The notes beneath the pieces were generated by a model, which saw nothing but the letters and a program-made list of their open reading frames with translations, was not told the DNA's origin and made no database searches. Shown in pieces: positions 47,166-54,986 of a stretch of DNA of 64,000 nucleotides (its first letter is position 1; the number at the start of each line of letters is the position of its first letter). Both the position numbers and the translations under genes were made by a program. The DNA is from Candidatus Peregrinibacteria bacterium (GTDB lineage Bacteria; Patescibacteriota; Gracilibacteria; UBA1369; PNNO01), in the NCBI GenBank assembly GCA_016928915.1, contig JAFGJT010000012.1:1-64000 (forward strand), written 5' to 3'.

Positions 47166-47801
47166 CTACCGGGCGTAGACCAGCCTAAACTGGACCGCAC
47201 CCGGGTAGTTCCAGTCGTCGTACCCATTGCTGGATACGAGCTGGAAAAGATTGTTCGGGATCGCCCCCTCTGTGGGACAACCGCTCGGAGCCAGCTCGGG
47301 TCTGTTCACCTGCGGGGAGCAGGCAAACAAAGACAAGATCCACTGGAAGTCGCGTGATTCCGACCAGGAGGCGGGAAAGAGGTCCGGGGTCCAGGTCGCA
47401 CTATTTGCATAGTACGACTGGAGCAGCTGGATGAAAACCTGAAGGTTCCCGGAAGGAACCGTCCATATCTCCATGGGCGCCTCCGCGTCAACTGCGAGCC
47501 GATCTTCGCCCGAGACAATCATCACGGCCGGACGGACGAGGGTCAGCGTGTGGGCCACGTTCACTTGACTCGGCAGGAAATTGTCCTGTGCCGAGTACTC
47601 CGAAGTCATCACAGCGATGTGGCCCGTGGAGGCCACGGTCAAGCGCGTTGACCGAGTGGAGGTGTTGTTGTTGGTGTTGGTGGTGTTGTAGTTCGTGTTG
47701 TCGCAGTTGTAGTAGCAGTCATCGTGGTCGTTACAACCGCCGATCGTCGCGATCATGAAACAAACCCAAACCCCGATCCAAATTTCGCTCATCTTTTTCA
47801 T
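47166..47801 (-). CDS. GC-rich lipoprotein (unit 2)
   Basis: The signal peptide (EIWIGVWVCFMIATIGGC) ends in a lipobox, so the mature protein is lipid-anchored. A short linker made almost wholly of Asn and Thr (NYNTTNTNNNTSTRST) leads to a domain of about 160 residues with beta-strand-like segments (LTVASTGHIAVMTSEYSA, VQFRLVY at the C terminus) and a Cys pair (FACSPQ, SGCPTEG). I do not recognise the fold. The ORF track's ATG at 47861 lies upstream of a good SD; AAGGAG precedes the ATG at 47801 by 7 bases, so I use 47801 (211 aa). Codons are GC-rich, unlike the flanking host genes. Confidence 0.78.
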   Translation of the reverse strand: MKKMSEIWIGVWVCFMIATIGGCNDHDDCYYNCDNTNYNTTNTNNNTSTRSTRLTVASTGHIAVMTSEYSAQDNFLPSQVNVAHTLTLVRPAVMIVSGEDRLAVDAEAPMEIWTVPSGNLQVFIQLLQSYYANSATWTPDLFPASWSESRDFQWILSLFACSPQVNRPELAPSGCPTEGAIPNNLFQLVSSNGYDDWNYPGAVQFRLVYAR

Positions 47802-47808
47802 GTCTGTT

Positions 47809-47814
47809 CTCCTT
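47809..47814 (-). promoter_or_regulatory. Shine-Dalgarno AAGGAG of unit 2 gene
   Basis: On the minus strand AAGGAG lies 7 bases before the ATG at 47801 and decides that start over 47861. Confidence 0.8.
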
Positions 47815-47983
47815 TTCTTCCGGGCTTTCGCCCTTTGTTTGAGTTGATTTTCGTTCCTCAATCGATGGGTTGTGCAAACTTAAAATCAAATATTTTGCTG
47901 TAAGCCCTCTTACTATGTGAACATGTTGCAGTAGACTAAAATATTAAATTTTTATGCTCGCAGAACCCATCGAAATCATTAAT

Positions 47984-47997
47984 ACAAGCGGGTTTTC
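47984..47997 (-). repeat. Right inverted repeat of GC-rich unit 2
   Basis: ACAAGCGGGTTTTC is the exact reverse complement of 47004-47017. Its last bases form the 5' arm of the hairpin at 47993. Confidence 0.6.
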
Positions 47998-48248
47998 AAA
48001 GGTCGATTTCAAAGGCATTTAATTTCTTAAAACCTTTGAAAATGCATAAGCATGAGTTGTAATTTTAATACAAATCACAAAAAAGTCAATAAGATTAAAA
48101 TACAACTAAATAAATAACCAAAAAATATAACTTTACTTGGAAATTTTAATTACGAAAAAAAAATTATATATGGAAAAGGCCGGTAAGGAACTACCGGCCT
48201 TTTTTGGTTGGACCTCTCCTCTCACTTCTTTCGAAGGAGAAGAGAGGT
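47993..48248. other. AT-rich spacer with four successive inverted repeats
   Basis: No gene is visible. In order there are TTTTCAAAGGT/ACCTTTGAAAA (47993-48042), AGTTGTAATTTTAAT/ATTAAAATACAACT (48055-48107, one-base gap), the terminator at 48174-48206, and ACCTCTC...GAGAGGT with inner CTTC/GAAG (48212-48248). The first overlaps the unit 2 repeat and the last touches the unit 3 repeat. Confidence 0.65.
48174..48206. terminator. Strong bidirectional terminator
   Basis: AAAAGGCCGGTA and TACCGGCCTTTT form a perfect 12-bp stem around AGGAAC, with T-tracts on both strands. On the minus strand it lies about 65 bases after the stop at 48272 and would end the unit 3 transcript. Confidence 0.88.
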
Positions 48249-48265
48249 TGAATTACGGAGGGAAA
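48248..48265 (+). repeat. Left inverted repeat of GC-rich unit 3
   Basis: TTGAATTACGGAGGGAAA matches the reverse complement of 54738-54756 with a single one-base gap. Confidence 0.55.
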
Positions 48266-48271
48266 TTCATA

Positions 48272-48847
48272 TTAATAACAAGTAACGTTATCCGGTTGGC
48301 AAATGCGGTCGCCATTTGTATCCACCCACTGGGTACATTTACCATTGTAACATGTACCCAATGGAGCCCCAGTCAGACAGGGAGTACCAGCATTTGAACC
48401 TGCATTGCACGGGTTGGTCCACAGGGAGCACCGAGCGAACCCTTGGCAGTCTGCATCAACGCAGTCACGGTAGGTATCCCCATCGTTGTCAACGCCATCG
48501 TTGCAGATTTCTGAACCGGCACAGGCGGGATTGCCGAAGCAGTTGGAGTCGGCGCAGTCTGTCTGGCCGTCCCCATCGTTGTCAAGGCCGTCTGTGCAAT
48601 TCGTCTCCGTTCGGGAACCTCCCGAGCACAGACAGCCGTTTCCGCATGACTGGCTTGCGCAGTTGGGGTCCGCGCAGTCGATCAGCCCGTCTCCGTCGTC
48701 ATCGAGACCGTTTGTACAGATCTCGACTCCTGGGAGAGTACAGGCGGGATCTGCTGTGCAGTCCGGATCCGCGCAGTCGGTGAGACCGTCTCCGTCGTTG
48801 TCTGCCCCGTCGCTACAGTTTCCGGCGGCGGGGCCTTCTAAGGGTTT
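48272..48847 (-). CDS. Minus-one-frame 3' extension of the 45-repeat protein: DNDGDG Cys repeats
   Basis: This 191-codon frame is open from the slippery site to a TAA at 48272. It encodes four repeats of the form C.DG.DNDGDG..DC.D..C (NCSDGADNDGDGLTDC, ICTNGLDDDGDGLIDC, NCTDGLDNDGDGQTDC, ICNDGVDNDGDTYRDC). These are calcium-binding-like Asp/Gly loops found in the same proteins as [13 protein letters not shown] repeats. A Cys-containing tail with DTNGDRICQPDNVTCY follows. The ORF track gives it as a separate ORF from 48943, but the extra N-terminal residues are an out-of-frame reading of the last repeats. It has no SD or start of its own, so it is either reached by frameshifting or is the broken end of the gene. 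Confidence 0.7.
   Translation of the reverse strand, partial: KPLEGPAAGNCSDGADNDGDGLTDCADPDCTADPACTLPGVEICTNGLDDDGDGLIDCADPNCASQSCGNGCLCSGGSRTETNCTDGLDNDGDGQTDCADSNCFGNPACAGSEICNDGVDNDGDTYRDCVDADCQGFARCSLWTNPCNAGSNAGTPCLTGAPLGTCYNGKCTQWVDTNGDRICQPDNVTCY
48804..48847 (-). promoter_or_regulatory. Candidate programmed -1 frameshift element
   Basis: Read in the zero frame the mRNA is CAA AAC CCT TAG. This contains the heptamer A AAC CCT (48841-48847), which fits X XXY YYZ, with the zero-frame stop directly after it. Six bases later GCCCCG (48829-48834) pairs with CGGGGC (48804-48809). Slipping back one base gives AAA CCC TTA GAA and opens the DNDGDG frame. A GGAGGT lies three bases upstream. Confidence 0.45.
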
Positions 48848-51800
48848 TGCACCTCCAGTCTGCAGCTCGCGCTGCACCCGTCGCCGGATACCGTGTTGTG
48901 GTCGTCGCACTGCTCGCCGGGATCCAGAATCCCGTTGCCGCACTCCTCTCTCCAGCAGAAGCCGGAGCAGCCGTCACCCGGCGCGTTGTTACCGTCATCG
49001 CACTGCTCGCCTGGGTCTACGACACCATTGCCGCACCTTTCGATACGGCAGGTGGCGCTGCATCCGTCGCCGGGCAGGGTGTTGCCGTCGTCGCACTCCT
49101 CCCCCGGATCCAGCACATTGTTTCCGCACTCCTCGAGGAGGCAGGTCGGGCCGCATCCGTCGCCCGGGAACACGTTCCCGTCGTCGCACTGCTCGCCTTG
49201 ATCCACCACGCCGTTTCCGCAGGTTGAAACCTCGAAACGACAGGTGGGAGAGCATCCGTCGCCAGCCACTGTGTTCCCGTCGTCGCACTGCTCACCGAGA
49301 TCGCGGATACCGTTGCCGCAGACCTCAAACGTACAGATCGGACTACAGCCGTCGCCCGGAAGAGCGTTGTGATCATCGCACTGCTCGCCGGGATCCAGGA
49401 TCCCGTTGCCACAGCGCTCAATCACGCAATCCGCCGAGCATCCGTCGCCGTTGTCGAGGTTGCCGTCATCGCACTCCTCTCCGACATCGGTGTAACCGTT
49501 GCCGCACACTTCGATGCGGCAGAACTGGGAACAGCCGTCCCCATTTACCTGGTTGCCGTCGTCACATTCCTCGCCCATCTCCATCACGCCGTTGCCGCAG
49601 CGCTCAATGAGACAGGTAGAAGAGCAACCATCACCATTGACGGTGTTGCCGTCGTCGCACTCCTCGCCTGGATCGCGGATTGCGTTGCCGCAAACCTCAA
49701 GCCGGCATGAAGCGCTGCAGCCGTCGCCGGGGGTGTGGTTGCCGTCGTCGCACTCCTCACCGGAGTCAACGAACCCGTTGCCGCACTGCTCCACCATGCA
49801 AGTGGAGCTGCAGCCGTCGCCGGAAACCGTGTTGCCGTCGTCGCACTGCTCGCCGAGGTCGATGATGCCGTTGCCGCACTCCTCATTTCTGCAAGTTGAG
49901 GAGCATCCGTCGCCTCCAGTGTGATTGCCATCGTCGCACTGTTCACCAGGATCCACGGTCATATTGCCGCAGAATTCCAAACGACAGTTGGCAGCGCAAC
50001 CATCACCGGGCAGGGTATTGCCGTCGTCGCACTGCTCACCCTGATCCACGAGACCATTCCCGCAGACCTCGAGCTTACAGATGTTCGAACATCCGTCGCC
50101 GGCGAAGTTGTTCCCGTCGTCGCACTGCTCACCGGGATCAAGAACCCCGTTGCCGCAGAACTCCAGACGGCAGGCGGCAGAGCAACCGTCGCCAGCGACA
50201 TTGTTGCCGTCGTCGCACTGCTCCCCGAGATCAATGATCCCGTTGCCGCATACTTCGTTGCGGCAGACTGAAGAGCAGCCGTCTCCCGAGATCACGTTGC
50301 CGTCGTCACACTGCTCGTAGGGAGAGTTGACGACTCCGTCCCCGCAGGTCGAAACTTCAACGAGGCATTGATCGGAGCAGCCATCCCCGTTCAGGAGATT
50401 GCCGTCATCGCACTGCTCGCCGCTTTCCACGGTGCCGTTACCGCAGGTCTCGGTACGGCAGGTGGCGCTGCAGCCGTCGCCGGAAATCATGTTCCCGTCG
50501 TCGCACTGTTCGCCGGAGTCTACCACGCCGTTGCCGCACTTTTCAATGCGGCATGCCGCGGAGCAGCCGTCACCGGATACCGCGTTGCCGTCGTCACACT
50601 CTTCGCCCCAGTCTCTGATGCCGTTGCCGCACACCTCAAACTTACAAAGGGGCGAGCACCCGTCCCCGGGGGAAGAATTTCCGTCGTCGCACTGCTCCCC
50701 GGGATCCAGACGACCATTGCCGCAGCGCTCCTGCAGGCACTCACTTGAGCACCCGTCGCCGTCTTCAGTGTTCCCGTCGTCACACTCCTCTCCCGGGTCC
50801 ACGATGCGGTTGCCGCATTCCTCCAGACGACAGATGTTAGAGCACCCGTCGCCGGAGATTACGTTGCCGTCGTCGCACTGCTCAAACGAGGAATCCACGG
50901 CACCATTGCCGCAGGTGCCGGTCTCTATCTCACAGAGATCCGAACACCCATCGCCGTTTGCGGTGTTGCCGTCGTCGCACTGCTCGCCGAGATCCAGGAT
51001 CCCGTTGCCGCACTCCTCATCCCGACAATGAGCGGAGCAGCCGTCTCCCGGGATCGAGTTGCCGTCGTCGCATTGCTCACCGGGGTCAAGCACCCCGTTG
51101 CCGCACCTTTCAATACGGCAGTTGGCGCTGCATCCGTCACCTGCAAGAGCATTACCGTCATCGCACTCCTCCGAGAGGTCCACGATGCCGTTGCCGCAGG
51201 TTTCAGCGCCGCAGGTTGCGCTGCAGCCGTCGCCGTTTACGTGGTTGCCGTCGTCGCACTGTTCCCCCACGTCCACGACCCCGTTGCCGCACTGCTCCAC
51301 CATGCAAGTGGAGCTGCAGCCGTCGCCGGAAACTGTGTTTCCGTCGTCGCACTGCTCGCCCACGTCGGTGAGGCCATTGCCGCAGCGCTCAAAGCGGCAG
51401 ATGTTGCTGCATCCATCACCGCTTACGCGGTTGCCGTCGTCGCACTCCTCATTGAGGTCCACGACGCCGTTGCCGCAACTGTTTGTTTCAATGGTGCAGG
51501 TTGAGGAACACCCATCACCATTCGCGACGTTGTTGTCGTCGCACTGCTCGCCCGGGTCCACCACACCGTTGCCGCACCCCTCTAGCTTACACACTGGACT
51601 GCAGCCGTCACCGGCGATGTGGTTGCCGTCATCGCACTCCTCCCCCGGATCCACGATGCTGTTACCGCATCTTTCAATGCGGCAGGCGGAAGAGCATCCG
51701 TCACCATTGACGGTATTGCCGTCGTCGCACTGCTCCCCCTGGTCCAGGTAGCCGTTACCGCACTCTTCCAGACGGCACAGGTTGTTACACCCATCGCCTG

Positions 51801-53331
51801 AGAAGTTGTTGCCATCGTCGCACTGCTCATTGGGATCCAGGATCCCGTTGCCGCAGCGTTCCAGCTGGCAGGTGGCGGAGCACCCATCGCCTCCAGTCGT
51901 GTTGCCGTCGTCGCAGGTCTCGCCTTGGTCAACATTGCCGTTGCCGCAAAACTCAAACCTGCACACAGACGAACAGCCGTCTCCCGAAATCCGGTTGCCG
52001 TCGTCACACTGCTCATACATGGAATCCACGACTCCATTGCCGCAAGTGACGATCTCTACGGTGCAGGTGTCCGAGCAGCCGTCGCCGGAAACTGTGTTTC
52101 CGTCGTCGCATTCCTCGCCCAGCTCCACGGTGCCATTGCCGCACTCCTCAGTACGACAGATTGAGGAACACCCGTCGCCAGGCATCAAGTTGCCATCGTC
52201 ACACTGCTCACCCAAGTCCACGATACCGTTGCCGCAGTACTCAAGCATGCAGGTCGCCGAGCACCCGTCACCGGAAGCAGTATTGCCGTTGTCGCATTGC
52301 TCGCCCGGGTCCACGATGCCGTTGCCGCAGACTTCCAGCTTGCAGTTCGGGCTGCAGCCGTCGCCAGACGTATGATTGCCGTCATCGCACTGCTCGCCCG
52401 GATCCACGACACCATTGCCGCAGATCTCAAACGTGCAGGTTGCACTGCATCCGTCACCGCCGACGGTGTTCCCGTCGTCGCACTGCTCGCCCACGTCCAC
52501 GCGGCCGTTCCCGCACCCCTCCGTGAGGCAGAGGTTGGAACAGCCATCACCGGAAACCAGGTTCCCGTCGTCGCACTGCTCGTAAGGCGCGTCGATGTTT
52601 CCATCGCCGCAAGTACTGATCTCCAGCTGGCAGGTTGGGCTGCAGCCGTCGCCGGCGTTTGAATTGCCGTCGTCGCACTCCTCGTTGGGATCGCGGACGC
52701 CGTTGCCGCATACTTCCAAGCGGCAGAAAGGCGTACACCCGTCTACTGCCTGGTTGTTGCCGTCATCGCACTGCTCGCCGGGGTCCAAGACCCCGTTGCC
52801 GCAGTACTCCAGCTGGCAGGTTGGGCTGCAGCCGTCGCCGGCGTTTGAATTGCCGTCGTCGCACTGCTCACCGGGATCTGCGATTGAATTTCCGCAGATT
52901 TCATTCCGGCAGATTGGTGAGCACCCGTCGCCGGGTATTGTGTTCCCGTCGTCGCACTGCTCGCCCACATCCACCACCCCGTTGCCACACCTTTCAATGC
53001 GGCACATTCCGGAGCACCCGTCACCGTTGGTTACGTTCCCATCGTCGCACTCCTCCCCCACCTCCTTGACCCCGTTGCCGCACACAGCGGGCAAGGGGCA
53101 GTCAGTAGGACAGTTGGACGCGGTCTCGCCGGGGTCGCAAATGCCGTTGCCGCAGAAACCGCCGCCATCGGGCCCGGGGCCGGACGCGTCGGTGGTTCCA
53201 CCACCATCCCAACACCCCGGGTCGTTGGGGTTCAGGCACCTGGGATTAAATCTATCCGGGTCGGAGTTGCACCCCGACCCGATGACGATCGCGCTGACCG
53301 CAAGGGCCAGCAAGAAATTCACGCGTTTCAT
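48838..53331 (-). CDS. Giant Cys-rich lipoprotein with 45 CGNG/CDDGN repeats
   Basis: The 1497-aa frame starts with a lipoprotein signal peptide ([18 protein letters not shown]) and a Gly/Asp/Pro-rich linker. One EGF-like short Cys segment ([19 protein letters not shown]) follows, and then 45 tandem repeats of about 31 residues from residue 84 to the end. The consensus is [30 protein letters not shown], the Myxococcus-type disulphide-rich repeat (DUF4215). Repeats 6, 12, 18, 24, 30 and 42 carry two or three extra residues before the first Cys. The protein is predicted to be a long, disulphide-stapled, metal-binding rod on the cell surface. AGGAGG lies 6 bases before the ATG. The frame ends at TAG just where a -1 shift would add more domains. 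Codons are strongly GC-rich. Confidence 0.9.
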   Translation of the reverse strand: MKRVNFLLALAVSAIVIGSGCNSDPDRFNPRCLNPNDPGCWDGGGTTDASGPGPDGGGFCGNGICDPGETASNCPTDCPLPAVCGNGVKEVGEECDDGNVTNGDGCSGMCRIERCGNGVVDVGEQCDDGNTIPGDGCSPICRNEICGNSIADPGEQCDDGNSNAGDGCSPTCQLEYCGNGVLDPGEQCDDGNNQAVDGCTPFCRLEVCGNGVRDPNEECDDGNSNAGDGCSPTCQLEISTCGDGNIDAPYEQCDDGNLVSGDGCSNLCLTEGCGNGRVDVGEQCDDGNTVGGDGCSATCTFEICGNGVVDPGEQCDDGNHTSGDGCSPNCKLEVCGNGIVDPGEQCDNGNTASGDGCSATCMLEYCGNGIVDLGEQCDDGNLMPGDGCSSICRTEECGNGTVELGEECDDGNTVSGDGCSDTCTVEIVTCGNGVVDSMYEQCDDGNRISGDGCSSVCRFEFCGNGNVDQGETCDDGNTTGGDGCSATCQLERCGNGILDPNEQCDDGNNFSGDGCNNLCRLEECGNGYLDQGEQCDDGNTVNGDGCSSACRIERCGNSIVDPGEECDDGNHIAGDGCSPVCKLEGCGNGVVDPGEQCDDNNVANGDGCSSTCTIETNSCGNGVVDLNEECDDGNRVSGDGCSNICRFERCGNGLTDVGEQCDDGNTVSGDGCSSTCMVEQCGNGVVDVGEQCDDGNHVNGDGCSATCGAETCGNGIVDLSEECDDGNALAGDGCSANCRIERCGNGVLDPGEQCDDGNSIPGDGCSAHCRDEECGNGILDLGEQCDDGNTANGDGCSDLCEIETGTCGNGAVDSSFEQCDDGNVISGDGCSNICRLEECGNRIVDPGEECDDGNTEDGDGCSSECLQERCGNGRLDPGEQCDDGNSSPGDGCSPLCKFEVCGNGIRDWGEECDDGNAVSGDGCSAACRIEKCGNGVVDSGEQCDDGNMISGDGCSATCRTETCGNGTVESGEQCDDGNLLNGDGCSDQCLVEVSTCGDGVVNSPYEQCDDGNVISGDGCSSVCRNEVCGNGIIDLGEQCDDGNNVAGDGCSAACRLEFCGNGVLDPGEQCDDGNNFAGDGCSNICKLEVCGNGLVDQGEQCDDGNTLPGDGCAANCRLEFCGNMTVDPGEQCDDGNHTGGDGCSSTCRNEECGNGIIDLGEQCDDGNTVSGDGCSSTCMVEQCGNGFVDSGEECDDGNHTPGDGCSASCRLEVCGNAIRDPGEECDDGNTVNGDGCSSTCLIERCGNGVMEMGEECDDGNQVNGDGCSQFCRIEVCGNGYTDVGEECDDGNLDNGDGCSADCVIERCGNGILDPGEQCDDHNALPGDGCSPICTFEVCGNGIRDLGEQCDDGNTVAGDGCSPTCRFEVSTCGNGVVDQGEQCDDGNVFPGDGCGPTCLLEECGNNVLDPGEECDDGNTLPGDGCSATCRIERCGNGVVDPGEQCDDGNNAPGDGCSGFCWREECGNGILDPGEQCDDHNTVSGDGCSASCRLEVQNP
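48850..53082 (-). repeat. 45 tandem repeats of about 94 bp coding for CDDGN units
   Basis: Each unit encodes one Cys-rich repeat and GCAGTGCGACGACGG-like strings recur throughout. A higher-order period of six units (about 0.57 kb) is visible from the longer sixth unit. Such a tract is a likely place for copy-number change and assembly collapse. Confidence 0.9.
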
Positions 53332-53337
53332 GGAAAT

Positions 53338-53343
53338 CCTCCT
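53338..53343 (-). promoter_or_regulatory. Shine-Dalgarno AGGAGG of the 45-repeat gene
   Basis: On the minus strand AGGAGG lies six bases before the ATG at 53331. Confidence 0.85.
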
Positions 53344-53345
53344 TC

Positions 53346-53380
53346 CCCCGCCCGGCCTCTTTTCAAGGCAATGGGCGGGG
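53346..53380. other. GC-rich hairpin between the two unit 3 genes
   Basis: CCCCGCCC pairs with GGGCGGGG around a 19-base loop. It lies between the barrel-gene stop and the SD of the repeat gene. It could stabilise or partly terminate the mRNA between the two genes. Confidence 0.6.
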
Positions 53381-53390
53381 TGTTGTTGAG

Positions 53391-54521
53391 TTAGAACCTG
53401 GCCTTGAGCCCAAAAACCAGGGCATGTGTCCAGACGTTGGTCTCCTTATGTTCGTATGGAATACCTCCGGGGTTCTGAACCATGCGGTTCAGGCTAACCG
53501 AAAGGAGGTACGAAAAGTCGAGCCCGATCGGCGAGCTGGGATGGAACCAGAACGTGCCGCCGAGGCGGACGAACCAAATTCCTCCCGCATCGGTGCCGCC
53601 CTCAATCTGCCGTACCCACCCCTCGTCCGTCTGAAACGGGATGGAATCCGGCATAATCAGAACGCGGCCGCCGAAGCCGGTTTGGAGGTACAGGCTGGCC
53701 CAGTTCCACAAATCAACACGCGGCTCAATGTAGGCCGCCGCGTCGATCTGGAGGGCGCTCTCGTCCTCGTTGACGATCTGGCTCTCCGGGCCGCGAAACT
53801 CCAACTGGTAGGCCACTAGATTGGCCTGAATCCCCAGCCCCAGTCTGAAGAACCGTCCCGGCCTCCAGAGGTCACCCGTCAGGGAGATCAAAACTCCCCC
53901 ACCGGGCTTGCCTGCAGTCTCGGGAGCCCAAAGACCCCCAATACCAAGGCTCAACTTGCCCCAGGTCTTGTAACCCGAGGACTTGGCCGCCTTCCGGGCT
54001 TCGTCCGCGGATTTCTCCGCGTTACCGGCCCTTCGTGCAGCCTCTTCGGCCTTCTCACGAGCCCGGGCCGCATCCTCGTCCACGTCTTCCACGGTCCTTC
54101 CGAGGACCATGTTGACGCGGAAAGTCGCATTGATCGTAGGAAGCGTGATATCCGCCTCCACACGATCGCCCGCAACCGCACCTACACGCCGCAACAAGAT
54201 CCTCCAACCATTGTAGTGGTCGGAAAGCTTGTCACCCTCCTTCTCCATGGTGACGGTCATTCCACTCACGCTCGGGATGTCCGGCCTCCCGCACTCGGCG
54301 GAAAGCCAGAGGTCCGTGACGCGGTGCCTCGAGGTCACGGTGAAGTGCACCTTGCCGTCCACGGGCGCGGTGCCTGTGATACGGCCGTGGGTTCCGTCCC
54401 ACACCATGCACTTGCCGATGATCGACCTCCTGTTGCTGTTCCCCTGCGCCCGGGCGTTGCCACCCAGGCCAATGACCACGATGGCGCAAAGCGCGCCGAG
54501 AAACAACTTCATCCGTTCCAT
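53391..54521 (-). CDS. Outer-membrane-barrel-like exported protein (unit 3)
   Basis: With the start at 54521 (376 aa), the protein opens with a signal peptide (LFLGALCAIVVIGLGGNARA) and an AxA-type cleavage site. A globular domain follows (about 25-140, with two Cys: GKCMVWDG, AECGRPD). An Ala/Glu/Arg coiled coil comes next (DEDAARAREKAEEAARRAG), then a C-terminal half of alternating amphipathic strands (LSLGIGGLWAPETA, RLGLGIQANLVAYQLEF, ASLYLQTGFGGRVLIMP, FVRLGGTFWFHP) that ends in a terminal Phe (LVFGLKARF). That is the usual signature of a BAM-inserted outer-membrane barrel. The ORF track starts 45 codons earlier; AAGGAG sits 8 bases before the chosen ATG. It is first in the unit 3 operon. 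Confidence 0.75.
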   Translation of the reverse strand: MERMKLFLGALCAIVVIGLGGNARAQGNSNRRSIIGKCMVWDGTHGRITGTAPVDGKVHFTVTSRHRVTDLWLSAECGRPDIPSVSGMTVTMEKEGDKLSDHYNGWRILLRRVGAVAGDRVEADITLPTINATFRVNMVLGRTVEDVDEDAARAREKAEEAARRAGNAEKSADEARKAAKSSGYKTWGKLSLGIGGLWAPETAGKPGGGVLISLTGDLWRPGRFFRLGLGIQANLVAYQLEFRGPESQIVNEDESALQIDAAAYIEPRVDLWNWASLYLQTGFGGRVLIMPDSIPFQTDEGWVRQIEGGTDAGGIWFVRLGGTFWFHPSSPIGLDFSYLLSVSLNRMVQNPGGIPYEHKETNVWTHALVFGLKARF

Positions 54522-54529
54522 TTTCTCAT

Positions 54530-54535
54530 CTCCTT
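54530..54535 (-). promoter_or_regulatory. Shine-Dalgarno AAGGAG of the barrel gene
   Basis: On the minus strand AAGGAG lies eight bases before the ATG at 54521 and favours that start over 54656. Confidence 0.8.
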
Positions 54536-54705
54536 GCCCCAGCGGGGCTTGTTTTGCCCCCGCAAGGGGCGCTACGTTGTGGTTGAACGAACTTTTGCCT
54601 CTTTCGCATCTAAACTGCCTTTTTTTCATTTTCTCCTTTCTTCGGCAATTATCCAATGCTACTTAAGGCCTTTCAAATCACAAAACTTGTGTTTTTTATA
54701 TTTAA

Positions 54706-54733
54706 CCGGGACTAAAAATCCCGGATTTTTTTC
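54706..54733 (+). terminator. Terminator-like hairpin pointing rightward
   Basis: CCGGGA, a 7-base loop and TCCCGG are followed by ATTTTTTT on the plus strand. No plus-strand gene precedes it, and on the minus strand it falls in the leader of the barrel gene without a T-tract. Confidence 0.6.
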
Positions 54734-54737
54734 TTAT

Positions 54738-54756
54738 TTTCCCTCCGTAATTTCAA
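54738..54756 (-). repeat. Right inverted repeat of GC-rich unit 3
   Basis: TTTCCCTCCGTAATTTCAA mirrors 48248-48265 with one inserted base. Confidence 0.55.
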
Positions 54757-54986
54757 ATAACTCAATCTGCTTTGCCAATGACCTCCTAAACTTGTATTGC
54801 ATATATAACACTAAAGTTATCGGGATTACCCGACAACCTTAGCTTTCTCGTTTTTCTGCAATCACAAGCCATAAGCGAGATCATAACAAAACAATTGGCG
54901 AAAATATTAACAGATTTCACAGTTCCTGTCAAGCAAGAAAAGCCCATAAAATCTGCAAATAATGAAAGCTATTTATACCGCTTGCA
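54757..54986. other. AT-rich spacer right of unit 3
   Basis: No gene is visible. It contains GTTATCGGG-ATTA-CCCGACAAC (54816-54837, one mismatch) and, on the minus strand, a TTATATAT -10-like string that could serve the barrel gene. The csaB stop codon bounds it on the right. Confidence 0.6.

Larger units (their letters stand above)
47004..47997. other. GC-rich foreign-looking unit 2
   Basis: A unit of about 1 kb is bounded by a 14-bp perfect inverted repeat. It contains hairpin H2 and one GC-rich, SD-led lipoprotein gene. The outer spacers are AT-rich. No recombinase is present. Confidence 0.5.
48248..54756. other. GC-rich foreign-looking unit 3
   Basis: A 6.5-kb unit is bounded by an 18/19-bp inverted repeat. 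It holds the barrel-like gene and the 45-repeat lipoprotein gene, both on the minus strand with strong SD sites and a GC-rich spacer between them. Host-type genes and AT-rich spacers resume outside. Confidence 0.5.

Noticed and set aside
48848-48943. Separate start for the DNDGDG protein at 48943
   Set aside because: The N-terminal residues are out-of-frame repeat sequence rich in Arg, and no SD precedes the ATG, unlike all other GC-rich genes.
48850-53082. CRISPR array
   Set aside because: The roughly 94-bp period is coding and degenerate, with no unique spacers of constant length between identical repeats.
48486-53389. Many plus-strand and alternative-frame ORFs across the 45-repeat gene
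   Set aside because: They are periodic shadows of the repeat and show the same 31-residue periodicity without Cys logic.
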